A stretch of 64,000 nt of DNA from positions 41,053-105,052 of the forward strand of contig NZ_BMII01000021.1 in the NCBI RefSeq assembly GCF_014641855.1, written 5' to 3'. Position numbers and translations under genes: made by a program. The notes beneath the pieces were generated by a model, which did no database searches, had not been told where the DNA came from, and worked only from the letters and a program-made list of their open reading frames with translations. Shown here piece by piece: positions 1 to 8,233 of the stretch (its first letter is position 1; each line of letters begins with the position of its first letter). Origin of the DNA: Shewanella inventionis. Lineage in GTDB: Bacteria > Pseudomonadota > Gammaproteobacteria > Enterobacterales > Shewanellaceae.

Positions 1-1574
1 TATACTGAATAGCCTGTTCACGACTCCAACCCTTTGCATGTAACCCTGTATCAACCACCAAACGCATTGCACGCAACATTTCATCAGAGAGCTTACCAAA
101 GTATTGATACGGATCGTTAAACACGCCCATCTCAATCCCTAAGTATTCAGCATATAACGCCCAACCTTCTTCAAAAGCAGTATAACCTTGAAAACGTTGA
201 AACTGAGGCACATCTGTTAGCTCTTGCTTAATTGCAATCTGAAAATGATGACCAGGAGCGGCCTCATGCAAAGAAAGCGTTGTCATTCCCCACTTAGGCT
301 GCGCTTTTAAGTTATAGGTATTAATATAAAAAATACCTGGACGAGAACCGTCAACGGCAGGAGACTCATAAGACGCTCCAGCAGCCGACTTCTCTCTAAA
401 TGCCTCTACTGGTTTAACGATATAATCAGCTTTAGGCATGACATCAAAATACTGTGGCAATACGGCATTAATGGTATCTTTAATGGTCATATAACCATCA
501 ATCAAATCTTGTTTGTCAGTAAAGAAGTACTGTGGCTCAGACGATAACGATGCAAAAAATGCAGTCAAATCGCCTTTAAAACCAACTTGTTCTCTTACTT
601 TATCCATTTCAGATAAGATTCTGGCAACTTCAGTTAAACCAATTTGATGAATTTCATCGACTGGCAATGTAGTTGTTGTGTGACTATTCGCTAAATGTTG
701 ATACCAATCTTTACCATTGGGTAAGCCCCACCACCCATCAGATGCACGAGCATTAGGTAAATAAACATCACTAACATATGTGCGCAGTTTACTTAGTGCA
801 GGCAAAAGTTCTTTATCAATGACCGACTGGTATTGCTCTGTTAACTCAGCCTTCTCTTTATCGCTAAAAGTGTCAGGCATTAAATTAATTGGTGAATAAA
901 ATAAACTGTCTTGTGCGCTGCCAACTAATTGAGCATCTAGTTGTGGAATAATTTTCTCAACCAACACTCTAGGCAAAACCACTTTGCTCGCGACCCCCTC
1001 GTCCATACGTTGCTGGGCTAATTCAGTCCATTTAATAAATCCACGCAATCTAGAAAGCCAATTTTGATAATCTGTTACTGTTTTAAAAGGTTGCGCACTT
1101 TCACCCGTACCAAGCTGTACCATGGTAAATACGGTACTGTAAAACTGGTTGATAGGTAAAAAGCGTTCAGGATAAGTTTCACCAATAAGCTCCATGTTTC
1201 TATCATATACAAACATGTCATAACTTAGCTTAAGAGATGGAGGCAATTGGCTGATATCAATCGTCTTTGCCTGGTTAAAATAGCGACTATTTAATTGATG
1301 ACGTTGGGTTAAATATTCTTCAGTTAATGAACCACCAAATTGATCGTTATAATCATTAACACCGACAAAAGTTGCGTAAATTGGCTCAAGTTTTAATTGG
1401 TCGTTAAAAAAAGCATCAACCATAGCTAAATACTGCTCAGAAGCAGTTTGTTCAACAGCTTGAACAGCTGATGATGTAGCAGAGTTAACGGGTTCAGAAG
1501 GTTTAGCACTATCTGAACATCCCTGAGACGCTAATAAAAGTGACACCGACAATGCCAATAAAGTTTTATTCATT
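1..1574 (-). CDS. DUF885 family lipoprotein, 5' part (gene runs off the window)
   Basis: Reading leftward from an ATG at 1574, the frame stays open to the window edge (about 524 codons). The product begins with a signal peptide ending in LLASQGCSDS, a plausible though imperfect lipobox, followed by a Ser/Thr/Ala-rich linker. The most telling motif is HEAAPGHHFQ near the truncated C-terminal side, the characteristic histidine motif of DUF885 proteins, which resemble zinc metallopeptidases; FEEGWALYAEYLG follows. Full-length members have about 590-620 residues, so only a short C-terminal part should be missing. The likely role is an envelope-anchored peptidase; the substrate cannot be read from sequence. 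It is separated from the TonB operon upstream by a terminator and about 200 bp. Confidence 0.85.
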
Positions 1575-1790
1575 GTTATTATTCCTTAACACACATCAAG
1601 ACCAGTACGATGAGTCGTCAGGGACATACCTGACGTTACTCATTAGCAATATAAGACAGAAGATACAACATACCGAAATACCAAAGTTATATTGTATCGA
1701 TGCGAAGCCATTCTTGAAACTATACTTACTCAAATACACACAAATTAACAATTTGCATAACCTTTTATAGTTAACAAATATGGAGTAATA

Positions 1791-1819
1791 AAAAAGCCCC
1801 TAAAAAGGGGCTTTTTTTT
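1791..1819 (-). terminator. Rho-independent terminator after the TonB2/TPR operon
   Basis: A GCCCC/GGGGC stem extended by A/T pairs, with loop TAAAAA and a run of eight T on the plus strand and an A run on the other side, so it could act both ways. It lies 14 bp past the stop of the TPR gene and most likely ends that operon. Confidence 0.8.
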
Positions 1820-1832
1820 ACAAACTTAATTG

Positions 1833-3080
1833 TTAAAGCGTTACGTTGTGAATACGCGCTTTTTCTTTGATATAAGAAATATAGCTTCTTGCACTACGCT
1901 CAGTCTTCTTATCATTGGCAGCAAGCACTGCACGGTTATAAGCTGACTTGTACTTTTTAAGACTTAAGTATGCTAAGGCTAACTCAAATTGAGCTTCACC
2001 AGGGTTATCAATACCCGCATCAAGTGCTTTTTTAAGCACAGGGATTGCATCGTTGTATTTTTGATCTAAAGCTAAGAGACGACCTTGCTTTAAATATAAA
2101 TCACCCTTGCCGCTAATAGCCGCTGCTTTACCATAATAGTAAGCTGCTTCTTTTAGCTCTTTAGCATTATGATAAAAACCAGCTAGAGTGCTAAGACTCT
2201 TCTCGTTTTCAGCAATCAAACCTGACTTCATGTGCTTTTCAAAAATAGTAGCAGCTTTGTAAGGCGAACCTTTTTGCGCTAATAATTGAGATAAACGAGT
2301 AATGTTACCGTCTGTCTCTAAAAAGCCATTTTTATAAGCCAAATCATATGTTGCTAATGATTTATCATAATCTTCAGTCATTAAGTAAAACTGAGCTAAC
2401 TGAACCCACAGACGCTTATCGTCTTGGAACAAAGGCACCATAATTTCTAATACTTTTACGGCATCTCTGTACTTTTTCTGGTTAAAGTAAGCAGTTAACT
2501 TCATCTGATACAAACCTTTGTCAGGTGCATCAGCTAAAGATAAACCTTTATCAGCTACTTGAAGTACTTTATCCCATTCTTTTAGTTCAGTATGTGCAAT
2601 ACCAATACGACGATACATTTGTGCATCAGCCTTACAGGTAAAGTCCATCCATTTGTAATAGTATGGAATCGCTTCTTTAAATTTTTTCTCTTGTAGTAAT
2701 AAATCAGCATACAAACGCATTGTTGCAGCATGATCAGTACCACCAAGAATGTCAGCGTTTACAGCAGTCTTTAAATATTTGATTGCTGTACCCATCTGAC
2801 CTTTTTCAGCATAAAAGTTACCTAACATACGATCGACATAAGCTTTGTCGAAATCGTTTTTGGCATTAGCTTCAAGCAGTATCGAAATGGCTTGGTCTAA
2901 GTTACCCTCGGTATATGCTTCAAAAGATTTTTGAACTTTCTTTGCTGCACTTTCACCTACAGCGCGAGATTGACGCTTGTCAATTTCACACTTTTCAGCT
3001 GCAAATGCAGCACCAGACAACATTGCACTTGTACAGACAGAAAGTAATAACGCAGTAGCGATACTAGTAACTTTACGCAT
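1833..3080 (-). CDS. Periplasmic TPR-repeat protein of the TonB2 operon
   Basis: A 415-residue protein with an N-terminal signal peptide (cleavage near AAFAAEKC) and the rest built from tetratricopeptide-like helical repeats, such as AIKYLKTAVNADI, AIPYYYKWMDF and AVKVLEIMVPLF. It is the last gene of the six-gene operon, and its ATG overlaps the TonB stop codon (TAATG), implying translational coupling. TPR proteins at this position are typical of TonB2-type clusters in Shewanella and relatives. A scaffold or assembly role for the periplasmic part of the TonB machinery is inferred from position; no enzymatic motif is visible. Confidence 0.8.
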   Translation of the reverse strand: MRKVTSIATALLLSVCTSAMLSGAAFAAEKCEIDKRQSRAVGESAAKKVQKSFEAYTEGNLDQAISILLEANAKNDFDKAYVDRMLGNFYAEKGQMGTAIKYLKTAVNADILGGTDHAATMRLYADLLLQEKKFKEAIPYYYKWMDFTCKADAQMYRRIGIAHTELKEWDKVLQVADKGLSLADAPDKGLYQMKLTAYFNQKKYRDAVKVLEIMVPLFQDDKRLWVQLAQFYLMTEDYDKSLATYDLAYKNGFLETDGNITRLSQLLAQKGSPYKAATIFEKHMKSGLIAENEKSLSTLAGFYHNAKELKEAAYYYGKAAAISGKGDLYLKQGRLLALDQKYNDAIPVLKKALDAGIDNPGEAQFELALAYLSLKKYKSAYNRAVLAANDKKTERSARSYISYIKEKARIHNVTL

Positions 3081-3709
3081 TATCTACCTCCCTTCTCTAA
3101 AGTAAAATCAAGTTGTACGGTCATACCAGGTTGTTTTAATGGCTTACCATCAACAATCTTTGGCTTATATTTCCACTTTTTCAATGCGCGAATTGCTTCA
3201 CGATCGAATAAACGCTTAGGTTCAGCTTTGATAACAGATACATCATCAACACCACCTAGTTCGTTAATAGTAAAGCTAAGTTGTACCCAACCTTCTTTAC
3301 CGTCACGAGCTGCAGCAATTGGATACTGAGGCTCAATACGAACGATAGGAGTAGCGTCACCATCACGGGTCATCATATTGCCCAGCTTAAACCCAGTACT
3401 TGGTCCACCGGCTTCAATACCACCCATATTAAACGCCAAATTGGTGTCAATATTAGATGATGAATCAGGCGGAGTAGTATCCGGCTTCGGTGGCTGCTCC
3501 GGTGGTGGAGGTGGCTTAGGTGTAACCCTTGGTTTTTTCTGTGCCTTCGAATCCTGTTTATCCATCGTAATTTCAATAACAGGGGTTTCCGTTGATTCGT
3601 CGTTGCGCTGTGCGCCACCACCTACAAGGAAAGCCATGAAAGCAAACAGCCCAAAAGTCACTGCAGCACCAATGATTATTGATACGAGTGCTCTTAGCAT
3701 ATTACTCAT
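3080..3709 (-). CDS. tonB: TonB2-type energy transducer
   Basis: A short cytoplasmic N-terminus, one membrane anchor (IIIGAAVTFGLFAFMAFLVG), a proline/lysine-rich periplasmic spacer (KPPPPPEQPPKPDTTPP) and a C-terminal TonB domain (PIVRIEPQYPIAAARDGKEG, then VSVIKAEPKRLFDREAIRAL). At 209 residues it has the compact size of TonB2. I start at the ATG at 3709, which overlaps the end of exbD by 8 bp and follows an AGCGGGGA ribosome site; a second ATG three codons later is possible. An extended in-frame start at 3781 would lie inside exbD and is unlikely. It should couple inner-membrane proton motive force to outer-membrane receptors such as the one at 8234-10840. Confidence 0.92.
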   Translation of the reverse strand: MSNMLRALVSIIIGAAVTFGLFAFMAFLVGGGAQRNDESTETPVIEITMDKQDSKAQKKPRVTPKPPPPPEQPPKPDTTPPDSSSNIDTNLAFNMGGIEAGGPSTGFKLGNMMTRDGDATPIVRIEPQYPIAAARDGKEGWVQLSFTINELGGVDDVSVIKAEPKRLFDREAIRALKKWKYKPKIVDGKPLKQPGMTVQLDFTLEKGGR

Positions 3710-4112
3710 TCCCCGCTGATACTGAAATTTTGTCAATACCCGCAGCTTTAACATTATCAAGCACTTTAACAACCAAACCATGTTGGGTGTCTTTATCTGC
3801 TTGGATCAGTACTGCTGCTTCTGGTGCTTCTGCTAGCATACGTTCTACGTTAGCAGTTACACGTTCGATATCAACCTGACGGTTTTCCATCATAATGACG
3901 CCAGTTTTGCTGATGCCAATAAAGATGTTTGCCGAAGGTTTAGACGTAGCCTGTGACGCTTTAGGCTTGTTGTAGTCTAAGCCAGATGGCTTAACAAACG
4001 ATGTTGTTACAATAAAGAAGATCAGCATGATAAACACGATGTCTAGCATCGGGGTCATATCAATTTGAGCTTCCTCTTCCATATTGGAATGCTTCTTACG
4101 TGCCATGTTCAA
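3702..4112 (-). CDS. exbD: ExbD-type biopolymer transport protein
   Basis: A 136-residue ExbD/TolR family protein. The hallmark is the membrane segment opening with IDMTPMLDIVFIMLIFFIVTTSF; the aspartate in PMLDIVF is the conserved protonatable residue of the family. A periplasmic domain with ILIQADKDTQHG-type sequence follows. It lies 7 bp after exbB and overlaps tonB, as expected for a complex whose subunits are made together. It forms the proton channel with the ExbB at 4120-4647. Confidence 0.93.
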   Translation of the reverse strand: MNMARKKHSNMEEEAQIDMTPMLDIVFIMLIFFIVTTSFVKPSGLDYNKPKASQATSKPSANIFIGISKTGVIMMENRQVDIERVTANVERMLAEAPEAAVLIQADKDTQHGLVVKVLDNVKAAGIDKISVSAGNE

Positions 4113-4119
4113 TCTCTCT

Positions 4120-4647
4120 CTAGTGGTGAGGCATGCTGTCTTTTAGCTTTTCTAAACTGATTCTCATTTTTGAGTCTAAACGGGTGCTAAAGAAAACACC
4201 TGATAGAGCTGCAACCATTCCTGCCATTGTTGGCATTGTGGCCATAGAGATACCAGCGGCCATTAAACGAGCATTACTCGTCCCCTGAACTGCCATCACA
4301 TCGAATACTGAAATCATACCTGTTACGGTACCTAATAGACCGATCATTGGACAAATAGCAACTAAGGTCTTAATTAACAGCATACGTGCATTCAAATCTT
4401 GCTTCGCTTGGGACACCCAAGCTTCACGGATACGGTGAGCATGCCAAGAAGTTGTTTCTTCTCTTGCTTCCCATGAGGCAATTACTGCTTGATGTTGTTT
4501 AGGTGATATCCAATTTAGATACCAATAACGCTCAAGCATTAACACCCACATAAGAAATAGCACTGCTGCAACCAACCAGAGGACATCGCCTCCGGAGGCC
4601 ATGAAGCCCCTGACGGAATCCCATATGTCCATCAGGATTAGCATCAT
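4120..4647 (-). CDS. exbB: ExbB2-type MotA/TolQ/ExbB proton channel protein
   Basis: A 175-residue protein with three hydrophobic segments: LWLVAAVLFLMWVLML near the N-terminus, then LLGTVTGMISVFDVM and MAAGISMATMPTMAGMVAAL. The motif PMIGLLGTVTGMI is diagnostic of the MotA/TolQ/ExbB family. It is shorter than classical ExbB (about 240 residues), as is usual for ExbB2 of TonB2 systems. Its start codon overlaps the stop of the TtpC-like gene (TAATG). It acts with ExbD in the inner membrane. Confidence 0.92.
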   Translation of the reverse strand: MMLILMDIWDSVRGFMASGGDVLWLVAAVLFLMWVLMLERYWYLNWISPKQHQAVIASWEAREETTSWHAHRIREAWVSQAKQDLNARMLLIKTLVAICPMIGLLGTVTGMISVFDVMAVQGTSNARLMAAGISMATMPTMAGMVAALSGVFFSTRLDSKMRISLEKLKDSMPHH

Positions 4648-6002
4648 TAGTCAGCCCTCTTCTCAGCATGTTCTGCAATAATACCAGCACTTTGCTCTTC
4701 AAGAACTTGAACGATAGACTTGCTACGAGCAACTACCACAGCGTGTAATAACATTAATGGTAATGCTGCAATCAAACCTTGAACAGTTGTGATAAGCGCC
4801 ATAGAGATACCGCCAGCCATCAATTTAGGGTCACCAGTACCGAATAATTGAATTGATTGGAAGGTTGCGATCATACCAGTAACAGTACCTAATAGACCCA
4901 TCATTGGTGCGATTGCTGCGATAACTTTGATAATAGAAATCCGAGCTTCTAGTGCTGGTGTTTCTTTTAAAATCGCTTCGTCAAGTTTTAGCTCTAAAGT
5001 TTCAACGTCTACATCTTTGTTAGACTGATACACTTTTAGGATACGACCAAGAGCGTTGTTACCTGGGTTATCGATATTTTTACGTTGGCTATTCACTTTA
5101 CCGCCAATAACAGTAAGAGTGATTAAACGCTCAACTGCAATTAAAGCACCTAGTGCTAATAGAGCCAAAATAATATAACCAATTGTACCACCTGCTTCTA
5201 AACGATCTTCAAGACTTGCTTTGTTAGTGAAGATGTTTAATAACACGCCACGAGCTGGGTCGATGTAGAAAGGAGCAGTACCTGATGTGGTATTTTCCCA
5301 AGACGCTACAGCGCTCACTTGGTAACCTTCAGGTTGTTGTGATAATTGCTGAATCAAACGCAACTCTGGTTTGTAAACAACATACTTACCTTCAGCAGTT
5401 AAGTTGAATGGACCAACACGGTGAATAGCGGTATTAACCACGTTACCGTCGATAGCAGTAACAGCACCATCAAACTTAACAACTTTACCAGACTCTACCA
5501 TTTCAAATAATTGAGCTTCCCAGAATTGCTCTAGTTCTTCAATTTTTGGTAATGATTTACGAGCACCTAGATCAGCGATAAATGCATCACGTCCAGGGAA
5601 TTGAGCGCTGATGTTTGAAGATGCTAACTTACCAGCGAAATCGCCAGCTTCACCTTTAACAACACCAAACATTTCACCCAAGTCACCTTGAGCAGTTTTT
5701 AAGTCTTCTTCTAACTGAGCAATTTTACGCTCGTTGTCTAAGAAAGCTTGGTTTAAATCTTTACCGCGTTGTTTTTCTGCTGCTAAAGCATCTTTTTCAC
5801 GTTTCAGTAAAGCAGCTTTATCTCCACGTTCAGCTTGGAATTCTCTTTCACGCTTAGCGTTGGTTTTGCCTTCGTTAGCACGGTCAACTTTAACTTGCTG
5901 TAACAGTTGATCGATAGTTTTAGGTGCGTCTGCAGCTGAAACCATACCGGCTGTTAAAGAGAAAGTTGCAGCTACTAGAGCTGATGTAATTAACTTCTTC
6001 AT
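4647..6002 (-). CDS. ttpC: TtpC-like MotA/TolQ/ExbB family protein with periplasmic coiled-coil domain
   Basis: A 451-residue protein in two parts. Residues 1-260 have a signal sequence (ending near MVSAADAPK), a long charged coiled-coil region (GDKAALLKREKDALAAEKQR and similar) and a beta-rich module. The C-terminal part is an ExbB-like channel domain: TIGYIILALLALGALIAVER, then PMMGLLGTVTGMIATFQSI. This architecture, next to exbB2-exbD2-tonB2, matches TtpC, the extra component needed by TonB2 systems in Vibrio. Its start overlaps the stop of the DUF3450 gene. The family role is established in Vibrio; function here is inferred from architecture and synteny. Confidence 0.88.
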   Translation of the reverse strand: MKKLITSALVAATFSLTAGMVSAADAPKTIDQLLQQVKVDRANEGKTNAKREREFQAERGDKAALLKREKDALAAEKQRGKDLNQAFLDNERKIAQLEEDLKTAQGDLGEMFGVVKGEAGDFAGKLASSNISAQFPGRDAFIADLGARKSLPKIEELEQFWEAQLFEMVESGKVVKFDGAVTAIDGNVVNTAIHRVGPFNLTAEGKYVVYKPELRLIQQLSQQPEGYQVSAVASWENTTSGTAPFYIDPARGVLLNIFTNKASLEDRLEAGGTIGYIILALLALGALIAVERLITLTVIGGKVNSQRKNIDNPGNNALGRILKVYQSNKDVDVETLELKLDEAILKETPALEARISIIKVIAAIAPMMGLLGTVTGMIATFQSIQLFGTGDPKLMAGGISMALITTVQGLIAALPLMLLHAVVVARSKSIVQVLEEQSAGIIAEHAEKRAD

Positions 6003-6784
6003 TATTGTGCAGTCTCCGCAGCAGGAATTGGTAATCCGAATAGATCAAGGGCGCCTTGCTTACGAGCAATGCGAATACCTTTAGTGATGTCACGTAAGTA
6101 GCTGTCTTCTAACTTGTTCCAAGTTTTAGCGTCAGCGTCATACATCCATGCTATTTTTTGATCTAAGCTTTGTGCGTAAAGAGCAACACGACCTAAGTTA
6201 AAGAAGTCAACTAACACTTCTTTACCGTCTAAGTTTAATTTACCAGTGTGCACTGCAACGAAGTTACCGTATTCACGCTCGATGCTGTAAGCATCAAGGA
6301 TCAAACGGTATTTTTCAGCTAGAGTTACCTCAGCTGTGTTTAGAATGTTTTTTAGGTTTTCAACACGTTCTTTACGAACTTCGGTGTTGAATGGAAGATC
6401 TAAATTAACGAATTGATCTAAAGCTTCAACCATTTTAAACATCAATGGCACTACACCTTGACGTAATTTATCAACGCCATTGATGTCAGTTTGAATAGCA
6501 TCAAGTGTTTTTTGTTGATCAGCTACCAAGCCTGCAACGTAGTCATTATAAGATTTTAATGACTCACGCTCATCAGCAACGCTGCCATACTCAAAAAGCA
6601 TGTCTTGTGCTTGGTCAAAATATTTGTCGACTTTCTGTTGTGACGCTGCTGAAGCAGCGTGAAGGCTGCTATCCGCTTTTTGAACGTCAGCTAGAGGACC
6701 TGCAACTACGAAGTTGCTACCCGCTAAAGCCAGTGCGCCAACAAGTGCAGTAGCGATTTTTGTTCTATTGCTTACCTTGGACAT
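6002..6784 (-). CDS. DUF3450 family periplasmic coiled-coil protein, first gene of the TonB2 operon
   Basis: 260 residues with a signal peptide (KIATALVGALALAGSNFVVAG) and a long helical, probably coiled-coil region (residues about 35-160), then a mixed segment containing VLVDFFNLGRVALYAQS. DUF3450 proteins commonly lead TonB2/TtpC operons in Shewanella, Vibrio and Pseudoalteromonas. I start at the ATG at 6784; a TTG three codons upstream is less likely. The stop overlaps the next start (TAATG). Molecular function is unknown; a structural partner of TtpC is a reasonable guess from constant co-occurrence. Confidence 0.82.
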   Translation of the reverse strand: MSKVSNRTKIATALVGALALAGSNFVVAGPLADVQKADSSLHAASAASQQKVDKYFDQAQDMLFEYGSVADERESLKSYNDYVAGLVADQQKTLDAIQTDINGVDKLRQGVVPLMFKMVEALDQFVNLDLPFNTEVRKERVENLKNILNTAEVTLAEKYRLILDAYSIEREYGNFVAVHTGKLNLDGKEVLVDFFNLGRVALYAQSLDQKIAWMYDADAKTWNKLEDSYLRDITKGIRIARKQGALDLFGLPIPAAETAQ

Positions 6785-7165
6785 AGTTCCCAACCAATTT
6801 GAAGTGAATTAAAAAGTTCTACTTACACACAAATAACGATGATACAAACTTGTTATCAATGTTAATTATGCTAAGTGTGTCTTTTTCTTGTGATTGTTAG
6901 TTTTCTTCCCTTTTCTACGCCAGTAAAGGCGTAGACCCGTTCGCATCATTTCACAAAATGTTGACCTGTGTCAACATTTGCAAAGCTTAAAAACTAGTGG
7001 AAAGAGCAGTTATAACAAGCAATGTAAACGAAAGGTGAATTAATGAACATCTTCGACATAAATCGGTAGTAATTTAGTGCTATGGGTAAAACTTTACTTT
7101 TTTAAAATCATGATCTTAATCAAATTATTATAGGAAACCTTTCATGAATTTATTTGAAAAACTGT
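6785..7165. other. Intergenic region upstream of the TonB2 operon
   Basis: About 380 bp without a credible gene. It must hold the promoter of the TonB2 operon reading left. An 8-bp perfect inverted repeat TCTACGCC/GGCGTAGA with a 6-nt loop sits at 6914-6935. It lacks a T run on the strand that would be needed to terminate the methyltransferase transcript, so a regulatory or mRNA-leader role is as likely as termination. I found no convincing Fur box. Confidence 0.45.
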
Positions 7166-8128
7166 TCAACCAACTATTTTTTGAGCACTTAAATACCAAG
7201 CTAAGATGTCATTTTGTTCATTTTTTAGCACTTTAATCTCATTTAAAGAAATTGAATGTTGATTAAAATGACTCACAAATTGCCCTAACTTGGCTTCATC
7301 AAATGAAGCTTGCACCAATTCTGTTAACCTTAATTTCAATGTATCCATTTGTAACTTAATGAATTCAATAAATTGTTGCTTTTTTGCTACAGTCCAAAAC
7401 AATCCTTCCTTAAAAAATTGCGCAACAAATGCCATCAGTTGACAGTCTTGTGCCGCTTTCTCATCAAATAATACTAAATACTTAATCAATCGGTTAATTT
7501 CTGCGCGAATTTTTTCACAATTTGGATCTTGCTTAATCCTTGCAATATCATCGGGTGATGACACCTTGCCCATTGCAATGGCTATATCATTTAATCTAGC
7601 CACTAATGATTGCGCTTGTGGTAGTTCTATTAAACGTAAAATGTTTTTGTTTCGGTTTAATATCATTGAATTTGCATGGTGAAAAACCAAGCAAAACTGA
7701 CCATTGTTCTTAAGTACTCTCGAAGCTTCTTTCAACGACAAATTGATATCTGAATACTCAAAACCAAATTGTGAGGTATATAAATCAACGCTAGCCGTTG
7801 CAAAGGGTAATGACTCACTTGCCTGATTAGATAATAACGTAATGTGAATATTGCTTTGTTCTAGCGCATCTTTTTCTGCTAATTTCACTTCAGCTAAATC
7901 AACACCAATCACTTCTCCAGTTAAATTTTCACTACGTAATGATTCACGTATCAAAAGTGGTAATGATCCATTTCCGGTACCAATATCTATAGCCATAAAG
8001 CCTTGCTGCAGCGCGATAAATGTTGGTTGCCATATCGACTTTAATATCCCTTCATAATTACCTGATAACGCATCGCCAAAAGAAGTTGTATGTCCTTGCT
8101 GCCAATATTCGCTCCAATGATTATTCAT
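7166..8128 (-). CDS. Class I SAM-dependent methyltransferase, substrate unknown
   Basis: 320 residues. Motif I of Rossmann-fold methyltransferases is clear (FMAIDIGTGNGSLPLLI), followed by an acidic strand (VIGVDLAEVKLAEKDAL) and the motif IV region (VDLYTSQFGFEYSD), then KEASRVLKNNGQFCLVFHH. The C-terminal 130 residues are helical and lysine-rich and match no family I recognise. It starts near the upstream receptor terminator and has its own spacing, so it is probably a single-gene unit. The substrate (small molecule, lipid or protein) cannot be read from sequence. Confidence 0.8.
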   Translation of the reverse strand: MNNHWSEYWQQGHTTSFGDALSGNYEGILKSIWQPTFIALQQGFMAIDIGTGNGSLPLLIRESLRSENLTGEVIGVDLAEVKLAEKDALEQSNIHITLLSNQASESLPFATASVDLYTSQFGFEYSDINLSLKEASRVLKNNGQFCLVFHHANSMILNRNKNILRLIELPQAQSLVARLNDIAIAMGKVSSPDDIARIKQDPNCEKIRAEINRLIKYLVLFDEKAAQDCQLMAFVAQFFKEGLFWTVAKKQQFIEFIKLQMDTLKLRLTELVQASFDEAKLGQFVSHFNQHSISLNEIKVLKNEQNDILAWYLSAQKIVG

Positions 8129-8175
8129 TTATTTCACCTGCTGATACTTCATCGTTTTGATTTATTATATTAAAG

Positions 8176-8202
8176 AAAAAGGCTCCCGAAGGAGCCTTTT
8201 TT
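8176..8202 (-). terminator. Rho-independent terminator of the TonB-dependent receptor gene
   Basis: A perfect stem AAAAAGGCTCC / GGAGCCTTTTTT with a CGAA loop, about 30 bp past the receptor stop codon. T runs exist in both directions, so it also insulates the methyltransferase gene. Confidence 0.88.
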
Positions 8203-8233
8203 GTCTATAAATCAAGCAAATACTTGCTCAGAT

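Noticed and set aside
1540..1770. 76-codon plus-strand frame
   Set aside because: It overlaps the start of the DUF885 gene on the other strand, has no ribosome site and has low-complexity composition; it is chance.
6820..6880. Possible Fur box before the TonB2 operon
   Set aside because: The region is AT-rich with scattered GAT and ATC triplets, but no run resembles the 19-bp Fur consensus closely enough.
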